64,000 nt of DNA, taken from NCBI RefSeq assembly GCF_004403985.1, contig NZ_SOHL01000016.1, positions 62,001 through 126,000 on the forward strand. The letters run 5' to 3'. Both the position numbers and the translations under genes were made by a program. Positions 49,230-58,471 of this stretch are shown here, in pieces (the stretch's first letter is position 1; each line of letters begins with the position of its first letter). The notes beneath the pieces are model-generated. The model was not told the DNA's origin. It saw only the letters and a program-made list of their open reading frames with translations, and did not search any database. Source of the DNA: Cryobacterium gelidum. Lineage in GTDB: Bacteria > Actinomycetota > Actinomycetes > Actinomycetales > Microbacteriaceae.

Positions 49230-49257
49230 TTGCGTTCTGGCCCCGGCTCGCCATAGT
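49230..49257 (+). promoter_or_regulatory. Candidate promoter for the 34-codon ORF and ABC exporter
   Basis: TTGCGT at 49230-49235 and CATAGT at 49252-49257 with a 16-bp spacer resemble -35 and -10 hexamers. The 34-codon ORF starts 65 bp downstream and the exporter genes 0.4 kb downstream. Pattern match by eye only. Confidence 0.4.
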
Positions 49258-49321
49258 CTGGAAGGCTGCCTGATCCGGGGGGCATGAGACACGTAATCCT
49301 TGAGGCGCCCAGGAGGCAGAC

Positions 49322-49426
49322 ATGACAAAGACAGCACCGATCACGCTCGCGACGAACGCGAACGACGGCGCACACTTTGGCTTGTTTGCCCCGTTCTACG
49401 CCGCCGTCGTGTCCCTCGTCGACTAG
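49322..49426 (+). CDS. 34-residue ORF with strong ribosome-binding site, possible leader peptide
   Basis: Encodes MTKTAPITLATNANDGAHFG and a hydrophobic end LFAPFYAAVVSLVD. AGGAGG at 49311-49316 lies 5 bp before the ATG, one of the best ribosome-binding sites in the window, and a promoter-like pair lies upstream. The following 239 bp to the exporter gene hold an inverted repeat (GGGGCAG about 49506, CTGCCC about 49520) but no gene. No homologue is recognised; it may be a leader peptide for the exporter operon or a short secreted or signalling peptide. Confidence 0.45.
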   Translation: MTKTAPITLATNANDGAHFGLFAPFYAAVVSLVD

Positions 49427-49665
49427 CCGTTCCCGTGCCCAGCTCGGCGTAGTGCCCCGGTATTATTCGGTTCCGGCCGAGGAGCATCCGCTCGCCGCTA
49501 CCGCAGGGGCAGTCCGCAACTGCCCGCTGACTCGTTCGTCGCACTCGCGCCGCACGCCGCCATTCGTACGTCCCCTGTCGCCGGTGCCACTCAGATTCGG
49601 CGACCAGAATCATCCGCCGCCCCCCGCAACCCGGGGCGCGGCCGCACCGCATTCAGGACTGGACC

Positions 49666-51540
49666 ATGACCACCACCGCCGCACCGGCGCATCCGCCCCA
49701 CTCGTCTCCACCCCCGTCGAACTCTGCCGCACGGGCCAACACTTTTCGCAGCCTGCAACGGCTCTACCCCTATGCCAAACCGGCCCTGCCCCGCATCTAC
49801 CTCGGCATGGTGGCAGCGCTTCTCGCGGGACTCGTCGCACTGGTCATTCCCCAGGTGCTGGCCTGGCTCGTCGACGGCCCGCTCAGCGCGGTGGGGAACG
49901 GCGACAGTGCCGTACAGATCTGGCCAGCCGTGTGGATAGTTCTCGGACTCGGCGTGCTCGAGGCGATCATGATCGCCCTGCGCCGCTGGTTTGTGCTCAC
50001 CCCGGGCACCCATATCGAGGCGCGCATGCGCAATCACCTGTACGCCCGGCTGCAGGATCTGCCGGTGAGCTTCCATGACCGCTGGCCGAGCGGGCAGCTG
50101 CTCTCCCGCGCCGTGAGCGACCTCAACCTCATTCGCCGCTGGGTATCGTTCGGGCTCGTGCTGCTGGTGGTCAACTTTCTCACCATCGTCGTCGGCGTCG
50201 TCATTCTGCTCTGGATGCACTGGCTGCTCGGCGTGATCTTCGTGGTCTGCTCCATCCCGATCTGGATCTACGGCTACGTCTTCGAGGAGAAATACTCGGT
50301 GATCGCCCGGCGCAGCCAGGATCAGGCCGGTGACCTTGCGACCGCCGTCGAGGAGTCCGTGCACGGCATCCGTGTGCTCAAAGCGTTCGGACGTGGATCG
50401 TTCGCGCTGAAGAACTTCGCCGCGCAGGCGGAAAGCCTGCGCGGCACCGAGATCGAGAAGGCACGCGCCATCGCCGGGATCTGGCTTTGGTTGCTGCTCG
50501 TGCCCGACGTGGCGTTCGCGCTCTGCCTCGTAACCGGCGTCTGGCTCACCAGCCAGGGAGAGCTCAGCGGCGGCGAGCTGCTGGCGTTCTTCGCGACGGC
50601 GACCGTGCTGCGGTTTCCGGTGGAATCGATCGGATTCCTGCTGTCGATGACCTTCGACGCGCGCACCGCGACCGACCGGTATTTTGACATTCTCGACACC
50701 CCCAACGAGATCACCGACCCGGCGCACCCGGCCACACTCGCCGCGCCGCTCGGGCGCCTCGCGTTCGACAACGTGCACTTTCGCTACCCGGACTCGCCGG
50801 AGCGCTTTCCCGACCTGCTCAACGGCATCGATCTCGTGCTCGATCCGGGGGAGACCATGGCGCTCGTCGGCCTCACCGGTTCGGGCAAGTCCACGCTCAC
50901 GGCCCTCACGACCCGCCTCTATGACGTGACCTCGGGCGCCGTGACGCTCGACGGTGTCGACGTGCGTGCACTCGGCCGCGAAGAACTGCGCAGCCACCTC
51001 GCGATGGCGTTCGAGGATGCCACCCTGTTCTCGGCATCCGTTCGTGACAACGTGCTGCTGGGTCGCGCCGATTTGTTCGCTACCAGCCCCGAAGCGGATG
51101 CCGCGCTCGCTCAAGCCCTGCAGATCGCGCAGGCCGGGTTCGTCTACGACCTGCCACTCGGCGTCGACACCCTCGTCGGCGAGGAAGGCATGAGCCTGTC
51201 CGGCGGGCAGCGACAGCGTCTCGCGCTCGCCCGCGCAGTCGCCGCCCGACCGTCGGTGCTCATCCTCGACGACCCGCTGTCGGCGCTCGACGTGAACACC
51301 GAATCGCTCGTCGAGAACGCGCTGCGCGAGGTGCTCGTCGACACCACCGCGCTCATCGTGGCGCACCGACCGTCGACGGTCATGCTCGCCGACCGGGTAG
51401 CGCTGCTCGAAGACGGCCGCATCACCGCCGTCGGCACGCACTCCGAGCTGCTTCGTACCAGCGCACACTACACCTTCGTCATCTCCAGCCTGGAGGACGA
51501 AGAACGCAGAGAATCGAACCGAGCGGAGAAAAAGCTGTGA
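49666..51540 (+). CDS. ABC exporter half-transporter, degenerate-site subunit
   Basis: A 624-residue fusion of a six-helix ABC transporter membrane domain (about residues 45-345) and an ATPase domain. Walker A is [13 protein letters not shown], the signature is the canonical [14 protein letters not shown], and Walker B is [12 protein letters not shown], in which Asp replaces the catalytic Glu. The stop overlaps the next exporter gene by 4 bp (GTGA). Such a pair forms a heterodimeric exporter of the BmrCD/TM287-288 type. The substrate (drug, lipid or peptide) is unknown. Confidence 0.92.
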   Translation: MTTTAAPAHPPHSSPPPSNSAARANTFRSLQRLYPYAKPALPRIYLGMVAALLAGLVALVIPQVLAWLVDGPLSAVGNGDSAVQIWPAVWIVLGLGVLEAIMIALRRWFVLTPGTHIEARMRNHLYARLQDLPVSFHDRWPSGQLLSRAVSDLNLIRRWVSFGLVLLVVNFLTIVVGVVILLWMHWLLGVIFVVCSIPIWIYGYVFEEKYSVIARRSQDQAGDLATAVEESVHGIRVLKAFGRGSFALKNFAAQAESLRGTEIEKARAIAGIWLWLLLVPDVAFALCLVTGVWLTSQGELSGGELLAFFATATVLRFPVESIGFLLSMTFDARTATDRYFDILDTPNEITDPAHPATLAAPLGRLAFDNVHFRYPDSPERFPDLLNGIDLVLDPGETMALVGLTGSGKSTLTALTTRLYDVTSGAVTLDGVDVRALGREELRSHLAMAFEDATLFSASVRDNVLLGRADLFATSPEADAALAQALQIAQAGFVYDLPLGVDTLVGEEGMSLSGGQRQRLALARAVAARPSVLILDDPLSALDVNTESLVENALREVLVDTTALIVAHRPSTVMLADRVALLEDGRITAVGTHSELLRTSAHYTFVISSLEDEERRESNRAEKKL

Positions 51541-53342
51541 CCGTCACCGGTGTGACCGGCGAAGAACGCCACGACTTCAGCAAGGCCGAAAGCAAGCAGA
51601 TTCGGGCGCGTTCCCTGCGGCTGCTCGGCTCGCTGCTGCTGCCGGTGCGCGGCAAGGTTGTGCTCGCCATGCTCGTGGTCGTCGTCTCGACCGCCGCTCA
51701 GGTGGCCGGCCCGGCGCTCGTCGCCTTCGGCATCGACCGTGGCTTGCCCGCATTGCTCAAGCAGGACTGGATGCCGCTCGCCGCGGCCGGCGCCATCTAC
51801 CTCGTCGCCGGAGTGCTCGGTGCGCTGCTGATCGCTTGGTACACCGTGTTGAGCGCCCGGGTGAGCCAGGCGGTGCTGATCGACCTGCGCAAGCGGGTGT
51901 TCCTGCACACGCAGAAGCTCAGCCTCGAGTTTCACGAGTCCTACACCTCTGGCCGCATCATTTCACGCCAGACCAGCGACCTCGATGCCATTCGGGAACT
52001 GCTCGACTCCGGCATCAACCAGCTCGTGCAGGGCCTCCTCTATATGTCATTCACCGCGATCGCCCTGGTGCTGCTCGACGGAACCAGTGGACTCGTGCTG
52101 CTGTGCGCGCTGCTGCCACTGGTCATTCTCACCCGCTGGTTCCAGGTGCGCTCGCAGAGCCTGTTTCGGCAGTCTCGGGTCGCGTCGGCAAGCCTGATTG
52201 TGCGGTTCGTCGAAACAATGACCGGCATTCGCGCCGTCAAGGCGTTCCGCACCGAGAAGCACAACGAATCGGTGTTCGGCACACTCGTCGAAAGCTATCG
52301 CCAGGTCAACGCGCGTGTCATCCAACTGTTCGGGGTCTTCGATCCGGGGCTCGTGCTCATCGGCAATGTCACGGTCGCCGCTGTGCTGCTCGTCGGCGGT
52401 TTCCGGGTGGCCGACGGCCAGCTTGCGATCGGTGCGCTGCTCGCGACGCTGCTCTACACTCGCCGGTTCTTCGACCCGATGGAGGAGATGGCGATGTTCT
52501 ACAACTCTTACCAGTCGGCCGCGGCGGCGCTCGAGAAGATCTCGGGTGTGCTCGAGGAACGCCCCGGCGTACCCGATCCGGTTGCTCCGGTCGATCTCTG
52601 GGAGGCTCGCGGTCGGGTGCGCTTCGAGAACGTGCAGTTCGCCTACCAGGCCGACCGGGAGATTCTCCCGCACTTCGACCTCGATATTCCGGCCGGGCAG
52701 ACCATCGCCCTGGTCGGGTCGACCGGAGCGGGCAAATCGACGCTCGCCAAGCTCATGAGCCGGTTCTACGACCCGACGGATGGCCGGGTGCGTCTCGACG
52801 ACGTCGACCTGCGTGACCTGCACCCCAGGGACCTGCGGCGCGCGATTGTCATGGTCACCCAGGAGGCATACCTGTTCAGCGGGTCGGTCGCCGAGAATAT
52901 CGCCATCGGCAAACCGGATGCCTCGGCGCGGGAGATTCGCGCTGCCGCCGCAGCCGTCGGTGCCCACGACTTCATCGAGAGCCTGCCGAGTGGGTACGAC
53001 ACCGACGTGAACAAGCGTGGCGGGCGAGTGTCGGCTGGCCAGCGCCAGCTGATCTCGTTTGCGCGCGCTTTTCTCGCCAACCCGGCTGTACTCATCCTCG
53101 ATGAGGCCACGTCATCGCTCGATATTCCGAGCGAACGGCTCGTGCAGGAGGCGCTGCAGACACTGCTGCACGATCGCACGGCCGTGATCATCGCCCACCG
53201 CCTGTCGACTGTGGCCATTGCCAACCGCGTGCTCGTGATGGAACACGGCCGCATCGTGGAGGACGGCGCCCCGCACGACCTCATCGCGGGCACCGGCCGA
53301 TTTGCGACGATGCACGCCGCGTGGCGCGACTCCCTGGTGTAG
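51537..53342 (+). CDS. ABC exporter half-transporter, catalytic-site partner
   Basis: A 601-residue membrane-ATPase fusion. Walker A is [15 protein letters not shown] and Walker B is [12 protein letters not shown] with a normal catalytic Glu, while the signature is altered to [15 protein letters not shown] (usual LSGGQ). In the heterodimer this altered signature faces the Asp-type Walker B of the preceding protein, making one degenerate and one active ATP site. GTG 51537 overlaps the previous stop. Confidence 0.92.
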   Translation: MTVTGVTGEERHDFSKAESKQIRARSLRLLGSLLLPVRGKVVLAMLVVVVSTAAQVAGPALVAFGIDRGLPALLKQDWMPLAAAGAIYLVAGVLGALLIAWYTVLSARVSQAVLIDLRKRVFLHTQKLSLEFHESYTSGRIISRQTSDLDAIRELLDSGINQLVQGLLYMSFTAIALVLLDGTSGLVLLCALLPLVILTRWFQVRSQSLFRQSRVASASLIVRFVETMTGIRAVKAFRTEKHNESVFGTLVESYRQVNARVIQLFGVFDPGLVLIGNVTVAAVLLVGGFRVADGQLAIGALLATLLYTRRFFDPMEEMAMFYNSYQSAAAALEKISGVLEERPGVPDPVAPVDLWEARGRVRFENVQFAYQADREILPHFDLDIPAGQTIALVGSTGAGKSTLAKLMSRFYDPTDGRVRLDDVDLRDLHPRDLRRAIVMVTQEAYLFSGSVAENIAIGKPDASAREIRAAAAAVGAHDFIESLPSGYDTDVNKRGGRVSAGQRQLISFARAFLANPAVLILDEATSSLDIPSERLVQEALQTLLHDRTAVIIAHRLSTVAIANRVLVMEHGRIVEDGAPHDLIAGTGRFATMHAAWRDSLV

Positions 53343-53345
53343 CCG

Positions 53346-53699
53346 CTAGTCGGGCACGGGACCGAGTTGTTCGGGGGCCCCGGCCGGGAGCGGATGAGGA
53401 GCGGGTTCCTTGAGCTCCACAAAAATGGTGTGCGTGTCCGTTTCGCCGGTATTCGCCCCGGAATGCTCCTGGGCGGGGAGCCAGCGCGCGACGCCCTCCG
53501 GCAGGTCGACGTCGATGAACCGGCCGCCGGAGGAGAGACGTCGGCGGAATGCGGTCAGGGTGAACATGACGCTGTCGGGATGCCGATGCGGCGTCGATTC
53601 GTCGCCGGGTCGGTCCAGATATTCGAGGACGCGTACCCGTTCGTTCTCGAAGATCACGCGATAGAACTGCGGGTTGGTGACGACCGGATCGCTCTGCAT
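53346..53699 (-). CDS. Small cupin-domain protein
   Basis: A 117-residue single-domain cupin. FENERVRVLEYLDRPGDESTPHRHPDSVMFTLT supplies the first motif with two histidines that would bind a metal, and HSGANTGETDTHTIFVELKEP the second. Such small cupins are often sugar-isomerase-like, dioxygenase or binding proteins; the substrate cannot be told. It is convergent with the exporter gene, 3 bp apart, and starts at ATG 53699. Confidence 0.8.
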   Translation of the reverse strand: MQSDPVVTNPQFYRVIFENERVRVLEYLDRPGDESTPHRHPDSVMFTLTAFRRRLSSGGRFIDVDLPEGVARWLPAQEHSGANTGETDTHTIFVELKEPAPHPLPAGAPEQLGPVPD

Positions 53700-54043
53700 G
53701 CAAGCACGCTAGCACCGCGCCAGCAGGGTGTACAAGCGCGGACCTCCCGGCTTCTCCTTGGGTGCCCGAACGGCGATCGAACGGCGCTAACCATCGCGGA
53801 GCCACTGCCGACAACTCGGGTCCTTCGTCACTAGTGCGATCTGGAGAGGTGCGAGATGCTGAAGCCGGACTTCTGTTCCTTCGGCACCTACCCCAGCAGA
53901 AAGGCTGCCAGACGATGAGCAGTGTGACGCCTCCCGCAGTGAGCCCACCCACACCGACCCCGCATGCGCAAAACGGGGCGCGGCCGAACCGGTCCCTGAA
54001 CCCGGCGAAAAGCGGCTCTGAACCCGAGCCCGAACTGTGGGCG
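53700..54043. other. 344-bp stretch without a confident gene
   Basis: The only candidate is an ORF from ATG 53915 (MSSVTPPAVSPPTPTPHAQ...) running to 54166, about 83 residues and Pro-rich, with a poor AAAGG 11 bp upstream and an end that lies antisense to the alkyltransferase-like gene. I do not call it. No terminator or repeat stands out. Confidence 0.6.
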
Positions 54044-54427
54044 CTACACGCGCGGCGACCAGCGGGCGGCGGCGTAGTCGACCCGGTAGGCGGTATCCGC
54101 TGCGCTGGTATCTGCCGCCAGGGTGGTCGCCGCTCTGCTGATTGCAGCCGCGGTATCAGTGGGTGACGCGAGCAGTGGCGTGTTCTCGGCGCGGTAGTGC
54201 GGCAGCGCCTCGGCCTCATGCCCGATCGGCGGATGCCCGCCAGCGCGAATCACGCGCCACCACGCCACCTCAAAGCCGTAGCGCGCCATGACCTGGCCGA
54301 CAGCGCGGGCGGCGCGGGAGCCGAGTTGCGCGGCCACGCCGCCATAGGTCATCACACGGCCCGGTGGAATGGAATCAACCACACCAAGCACCCGGGACAC
54401 GAAGTCGTCGGGCTCGGTCGTGGTCAT
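54044..54427 (-). CDS. Alkyltransferase-like protein (MGMT family without the active cysteine)
   Basis: A 127-residue protein with the DNA-binding domain of O6-alkylguanine-DNA alkyltransferases: VVDSIPPGRVMTYGGVAAQLGSRAARAVGQVM with the helix-turn-helix and the arginine finger region. Where MGMT has PCHRV this protein has WWRVIRAGG, so the alkyl-accepting cysteine is absent. Established for the ATL family: such proteins flag O6-alkylguanine for nucleotide excision repair. It lies 7 bp after the GNAT gene on the same strand. Confidence 0.88.
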   Translation of the reverse strand: MTTTEPDDFVSRVLGVVDSIPPGRVMTYGGVAAQLGSRAARAVGQVMARYGFEVAWWRVIRAGGHPPIGHEAEALPHYRAENTPLLASPTDTAAAISRAATTLAADTSAADTAYRVDYAAARWSPRV

Positions 54428-54434
54428 CCCGGGG

Positions 54435-54887
54435 TCAGAGCTTCAGCGATCCGATGACTTCGCCGTACTGGGTCTCGCCGACATCGACAAATCCCAGGCG
54501 GTGGAAGAAGGCCTCCGGACCGTCGGTGCCGGGTTCCCAGATGACGTTGACGTGGTCGAAACCACGGTCACGGGCTTCGGCGGCGAGCGCCTCGGCGGCG
54601 TACTTGCCGACGCCCTGGCCCTGTGTGTCGGCGTTGACGTTGATGCGCCAGATGCAGGCGCGAAACTCTTCGTGCTCGGAGTTGGGGTCGAAATTGCCGT
54701 GGATGAAACCGGCGACGATGCCGTCCAGAAGCACCACACGCTGCCACGATGTGGCCGGGTTGATCACCGAAGCTGCGACCGAATACGAGACCGGCGCAAT
54801 GAATTGTTCCTGGCCTGGTTTCAGGCTCAAGGAGTTGGCCGCGACGATGTTTCGTGCGGATAATTCTTCCAGCGTCAGCTCACCCAT
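54435..54887 (-). CDS. GNAT family N-acetyltransferase
   Basis: A 150-residue GNAT-fold protein. WRINVNADTQGQGVGKYAAEALAAEARDRGF is the acetyl-CoA-binding motif A, and GPEAFFHRLGFVDVGETQYG the C-terminal motif B. The N terminus TLEELSARNIVAANSLSLKPGQEQFIAPV is shared with a SpeG/diamine-type or polyamine N-acetyltransferase-like subgroup, but the substrate is uncertain. Start ATG 54887. It precedes the ATL gene and is divergent from icd, sharing the 159-bp region that contains the icd palindrome. Confidence 0.85.
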   Translation of the reverse strand: MGELTLEELSARNIVAANSLSLKPGQEQFIAPVSYSVAASVINPATSWQRVVLLDGIVAGFIHGNFDPNSEHEEFRACIWRINVNADTQGQGVGKYAAEALAAEARDRGFDHVNVIWEPGTDGPEAFFHRLGFVDVGETQYGEVIGSLKL

Positions 54888-54963
54888 GTGATCAGGCTAA
54901 CGTGCGGCCGGGGTAGTCGATAGTCGCGGGAGTGTTTGACCCCGGCAATTCACCTGCCCGATT

Positions 54964-55007
54964 TATCTCGATGTCAAGATAGTTGTGAGCCTCTAGTAAG
55001 GTAGACG
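54964..55007 (+). promoter_or_regulatory. icd promoter with overlapping palindromic operator
   Basis: TATCTCGATGTCAAGATA at 54964-54981 is an 18-bp imperfect palindrome matching its own complement at 14 of 18 positions. A -10 hexamer TAAGGT lies at 54997-55002, 17 bp after TCAAGA (54974-54979), a weak -35 inside the palindrome. A protein bound here would block the promoter. Transcription would start about 55008, exactly at an in-frame ATG. Confidence 0.55.
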
Positions 55008-55046
55008 ATGGCCGTGAGGGCCTTACTGAGTACAGAGGAGAAATTT

Positions 55047-56261
55047 TTGTCGAAGATCACGGTTGAGGGAACAGTTGTCGAGCTCGATGGCGACGAGATG
55101 ACCCGCATCATCTGGCACGCCATCAAAGAAACGCTGATTCACCCGTACCTCGACATCGACCTTGAGTACTACGACCTCTCGATTCAAAAGCGCGACGAGA
55201 CCAACGACCAGATTACGATCGACGCCGCACACGCCATTCAAAAGCATGGCGTTGGCGTGAAGTGCGCCACCATCACCCCCGACGAAGCGCGGGTGGAGGA
55301 ATTCGGCCTGAAGCAAATGTGGCTCTCGCCGAACGGCACCATTCGCAACATCCTCGGCGGCACCATCTTTCGCGAGCCCATTATCATCTCCAACATCCCT
55401 CGCCTCGTGCCGGGCTGGAACAAGCCGATCATCATCGGCCGCCACGCCTACGGCGACCAGTACAAGGCCACCAACTTTCGGTTCAAGGGCAAGGGCACGC
55501 TCAGCATGACCTTCACGCCGCAGGACGGCAGCGCGCCGTCCACGTTTGAGGTCTTCCAGGCCCCGGGCGACGGTGTAGCCATGGGCATGTACAACCTCGA
55601 TTCATCGATCATCGACTTCGCACGCGCCTCGCTGAATTACGGCCTCGAGCGCAAGGTGCCGGTCTACCTCTCGACCAAGAACACGATTCTCAAAGCCTAC
55701 GACGGTCGCTTCAAGGACATCTTTCAGGACATTTTCGACACCGAGTTCAAGGCCGCCTTCGACGCGGCGGGACTGACCTACGAGCACCGTTTGATCGATG
55801 ACATGGTCGCCTCCGCCATGAAGTGGGAGGGCGGCTACCTCTGGGCCTGCAAGAACTACGACGGTGACGTCCAGTCCGACACCGTGGCCCAGGGCTTCGG
55901 TTCGCTCGGCCTCATGACCAGCGTGCTCTCGACCCCCGACGGCACGGTCGTCGAAGCGGAGGCCGCCCATGGCACGGTGACGCGACACTACCGTCAGCAC
56001 CAGCTCGGCAAGCCCACCTCGACCAACCCGATCGCGTCGATCTACGCCTGGACCCGCGGCCTCTCGCACCGGGCGAAGCTCGACAACAACCCGGCCCTGG
56101 CCGAGTTCGCGTTGACCCTCGAAGACGTCGTCATCAAGACCGTGGAGAGCGGCATGATGACGAAGGACCTCGCGCTCCTGGTCGGCCCGGACCAGGGCTA
56201 CCAGACCACCGAGGAGTTCCTTGCCTCGATCGCAGAGAACCTGCAGGCGCGTCTGGCGTAG
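55047..56261 (+). CDS. icd: NADP-dependent isocitrate dehydrogenase
   Basis: Converts isocitrate to 2-oxoglutarate and CO2 with NADP+ in the TCA cycle. TTG 55047 is chosen because AGGAG (55036-55040) lies 6 bp upstream and the resulting start [20 protein letters not shown] matches the dimeric eukaryote-like (type II) IDH family exactly; the protein is then 404 residues, the usual length. [20 protein letters not shown] and [12 protein letters not shown] follow. A longer version from ATG 55008 adds 13 residues and could come from a leaderless transcript. Confidence 0.96.
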   Translation: MSKITVEGTVVELDGDEMTRIIWHAIKETLIHPYLDIDLEYYDLSIQKRDETNDQITIDAAHAIQKHGVGVKCATITPDEARVEEFGLKQMWLSPNGTIRNILGGTIFREPIIISNIPRLVPGWNKPIIIGRHAYGDQYKATNFRFKGKGTLSMTFTPQDGSAPSTFEVFQAPGDGVAMGMYNLDSSIIDFARASLNYGLERKVPVYLSTKNTILKAYDGRFKDIFQDIFDTEFKAAFDAAGLTYEHRLIDDMVASAMKWEGGYLWACKNYDGDVQSDTVAQGFGSLGLMTSVLSTPDGTVVEAEAAHGTVTRHYRQHQLGKPTSTNPIASIYAWTRGLSHRAKLDNNPALAEFALTLEDVVIKTVESGMMTKDLALLVGPDQGYQTTEEFLASIAENLQARLA

Positions 56262-56273
56262 TCCGCACGTACT

Positions 56274-56316
56274 CCCACGGGGCCTCGATCGCAATCGGTC
56301 GGGGCCCTGTGGGCTT
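56274..56316 (+). terminator. Terminator hairpin after icd
   Basis: Arms 56274-56290 and 56297-56313 pair over 17 bases with a few mismatches (CCCACGGGGCC...GGCCCTGTGGG), followed by CTTT. It lies 12 bp after the icd stop and 64 bp before the ATPase start. Confidence 0.78.
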
Positions 56317-56379
56317 TCCGGGGTGCCGGCGTGGCGCGGTGTGGTGGCGAAAAGCCGCGGAGAGCGGGAGAATTCGGGC

Positions 56380-58302
56380 ATGGCTCGCCCTCTCGCGCTT
56401 GTGCGCCGTTATCCCCTCGTTTGCGCCACCGTCCTCGTCGGCCTGCTCGGGCTGGTCTTGGCTCTCGTCGGGGCAGCGGATGTGGTGCGCTGGCTGTTCA
56501 GCGGGTTCGGTTTGGCCGCAGCCCTGATCGCATCCGTTGGTATGCTGCGGCAACTGTTTCGGGGTAGCTTCGGCGTCGACCTGCTTGCCATCATCGCGAT
56601 CGTCGCAACCGTTCTCGTCGGCGAATATGTGGCAACCCTACTCATTGTGCTCATGCTCGCTGGCGGGGAAGCCCTCGAAGACTTCGCGGCGGGGCGGGCA
56701 GCCCGTGAGCTCGACGCGCTGCTGAAACGCGCCCCCCAAATCGCGCATCGACTCGACGCCGCGTCGAAAGAGGCCATCGACGTGCCCGCCACCGAGGTGC
56801 GTGTGGGGGACCTCCTCCTCGTGCGCCCCGCCGAGGTCGTGCCCGTCGACGGAAAACTGCGGTCCGACAGCGCCGTGTTCGACGAGTCCTCGCTCACCGG
56901 CGAGAGCCTCCCGGTCGAACGCACGGCCGGTGAGGGGGTGCTGAGCGGATCGATCAATGGGCAGCTGGCGGCGACCATTGTCGCCACGGCGACTGCCGCG
57001 AACAGTCAGTACCAGCACATCATCGCCCTCGTCGAAGAGGCATCGCAGAGCAAAGCCCCGGTGGTGCGACTCGCCGACCGCTATGCCGTGCCGTTCACCG
57101 CGGGCGCGCTCGCACTCGCCGGACTCGCCTGGATGCTCTCCAATGATCCGGTGCGGTTCGCCGAGGTGCTCGTGGTGGCGACACCGTGTCCGCTGCTGCT
57201 GGCCGCGCCGGTCGCGTTCATGGGCGGCATGAGTCGCGCCGCCCGCAACGGCATCATCGTCAAGGGCGCCGGGGTGCTCGAAGCGCTCTCCCGTGCCCAA
57301 ACGGTCGTCTTCGATAAAACCGGAACGCTCACCTACGGAACACCCACGATCACCGAGATGCGCCCCGAAGCGGGGTTCAGCGCCGACGAGCTGTTGACCC
57401 TGGCGGCATCGGCCGAGCAGTATTCGAGTCACGTGCTCGCGGCATCCGTTATCGCGGCCGCGCACGAGCGCGGTCTCGAATTGCACACGGCGGACTCGGC
57501 GAGCGAAGCCGCGACCTTCGGTGTTGAGGCGCGATTCGGGGCCGGCGTGGTGCGGATCGGCAAGCTTTCCTTCATCAACGAGGGAACGGCGGATGCCACG
57601 GCCACGCACCTGGTCGGCGGCGAGCTGGCCATGTACATCGCCGTCGACGATCGATTCGCGGGCAGCATCGTGGCGAGCGACCGGGTGCGGGAGAACGCCC
57701 GCCAAACGGTCGTCGACCTGGCACGCCTCGGTGTGCGGGAAAATCTCATGCTCACCGGCGATGCGCGCGGCACCGCCCAGCACGTGGCGAGCAAAGCCGG
57801 CATCGTACACGTGCGGGCGGATTGCCTGCCGAGCGACAAGGTCGATGCGGTGCGGGCACTCACCCGGCGGCCGGTGATCATGGTCGGTGACGGTGTCAAC
57901 GACGCTCCCGTGCTGGCCGTCGCCGACGTGGGCATCGCAATGGGAGCGAAGGGGTCGACGGCGGCGAGCGAATCGGCCGACGTGGTCATTCTGCTCGACG
58001 ATATCTCCCGCACCGTGCGTGCCGTGCGCATCGGGAAAGACACCGTGCAGGTGGCCCTGCAGAGCATCTGGCTGGGCATTATTCTGAGCGTCGTCCTCAT
58101 GGTCGTCGCGGCGTTCGGGCTGATTCCTGCGACGGCGGGAGCGATCAGCCAGGAGATCGTCGATCTGGTGACCATTGTGAACGCGCTGCGCGCGATCGGC
58201 GGACGCCGGGACATCGCGGCGGCTCGCGTGGCTTCGGTTGCCTCCGGAGGGTCGGAAAAAGCGGACAGACCGGTACACCCAGTCATAGACAGACCGGTCT
58301 GA
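56380..58302 (+). CDS. Heavy-metal P1B-type ATPase with altered TPCP and HV motifs
   Basis: A 640-residue cation-pumping P-type ATPase without an N-terminal metal-binding domain. DKTGTL holds the phosphorylated Asp312, the actuator TGES is in SSLTGESLPVE, and the hinge is VGDGVNDAPVLA. The membrane motif is ATPCPLLLAAP (Thr268-Pro-Cys-Pro) instead of CPC or SPC, and the N-domain HP dipeptide is HV (YSSHVLAASV). It thus belongs to a minor P1B group whose metal is not known. ATG 56380 has GGGAG 9 bp upstream; longer frames overlap the icd terminator. Confidence 0.9.
   Translation: MARPLALVRRYPLVCATVLVGLLGLVLALVGAADVVRWLFSGFGLAAALIASVGMLRQLFRGSFGVDLLAIIAIVATVLVGEYVATLLIVLMLAGGEALEDFAAGRAARELDALLKRAPQIAHRLDAASKEAIDVPATEVRVGDLLLVRPAEVVPVDGKLRSDSAVFDESSLTGESLPVERTAGEGVLSGSINGQLAATIVATATAANSQYQHIIALVEEASQSKAPVVRLADRYAVPFTAGALALAGLAWMLSNDPVRFAEVLVVATPCPLLLAAPVAFMGGMSRAARNGIIVKGAGVLEALSRAQTVVFDKTGTLTYGTPTITEMRPEAGFSADELLTLAASAEQYSSHVLAASVIAAAHERGLELHTADSASEAATFGVEARFGAGVVRIGKLSFINEGTADATATHLVGGELAMYIAVDDRFAGSIVASDRVRENARQTVVDLARLGVRENLMLTGDARGTAQHVASKAGIVHVRADCLPSDKVDAVRALTRRPVIMVGDGVNDAPVLAVADVGIAMGAKGSTAASESADVVILLDDISRTVRAVRIGKDTVQVALQSIWLGIILSVVLMVVAAFGLIPATAGAISQEIVDLVTIVNALRAIGGRRDIAAARVASVASGGSEKADRPVHPVIDRPV
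58290..58301. promoter_or_regulatory. 12-bp perfect palindrome resembling a TetR-family operator
   Basis: CAGACCGGTCTG is a perfect palindrome overlapping the last codons of the ATPase, with a partial copy (GACAGACCGGT) at 58264-58274, 24 bp upstream. The AGACC...GGTCT pattern is common in TetR/AcrR operators. It lies 170 bp before the first subtilase gene; no TetR gene is in the window. Confidence 0.4.
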
Positions 58303-58471
58303 ATCGGGAGCATTTCGAGGCTCGAATTGTGCAGACGCCAAGATAACGATAATGTTACCCAGCAATCTGCGCACTGTACGGGGGTGGGACTCGTGCGATA
58401 CGTTCACGATCACGCTGCACCCTGAACTGGGGCAGAGCGGTCAGCGCATTCCGATCCGATTGGACACGCAC

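Noticed and set aside
53915..54166. Possible small Pro-rich protein MSSVTPPAVSPPTPTP...
   Set aside because: Weak ribosome-binding site at poor distance, and its second half is antisense to the alkyltransferase-like gene; not supported as coding.
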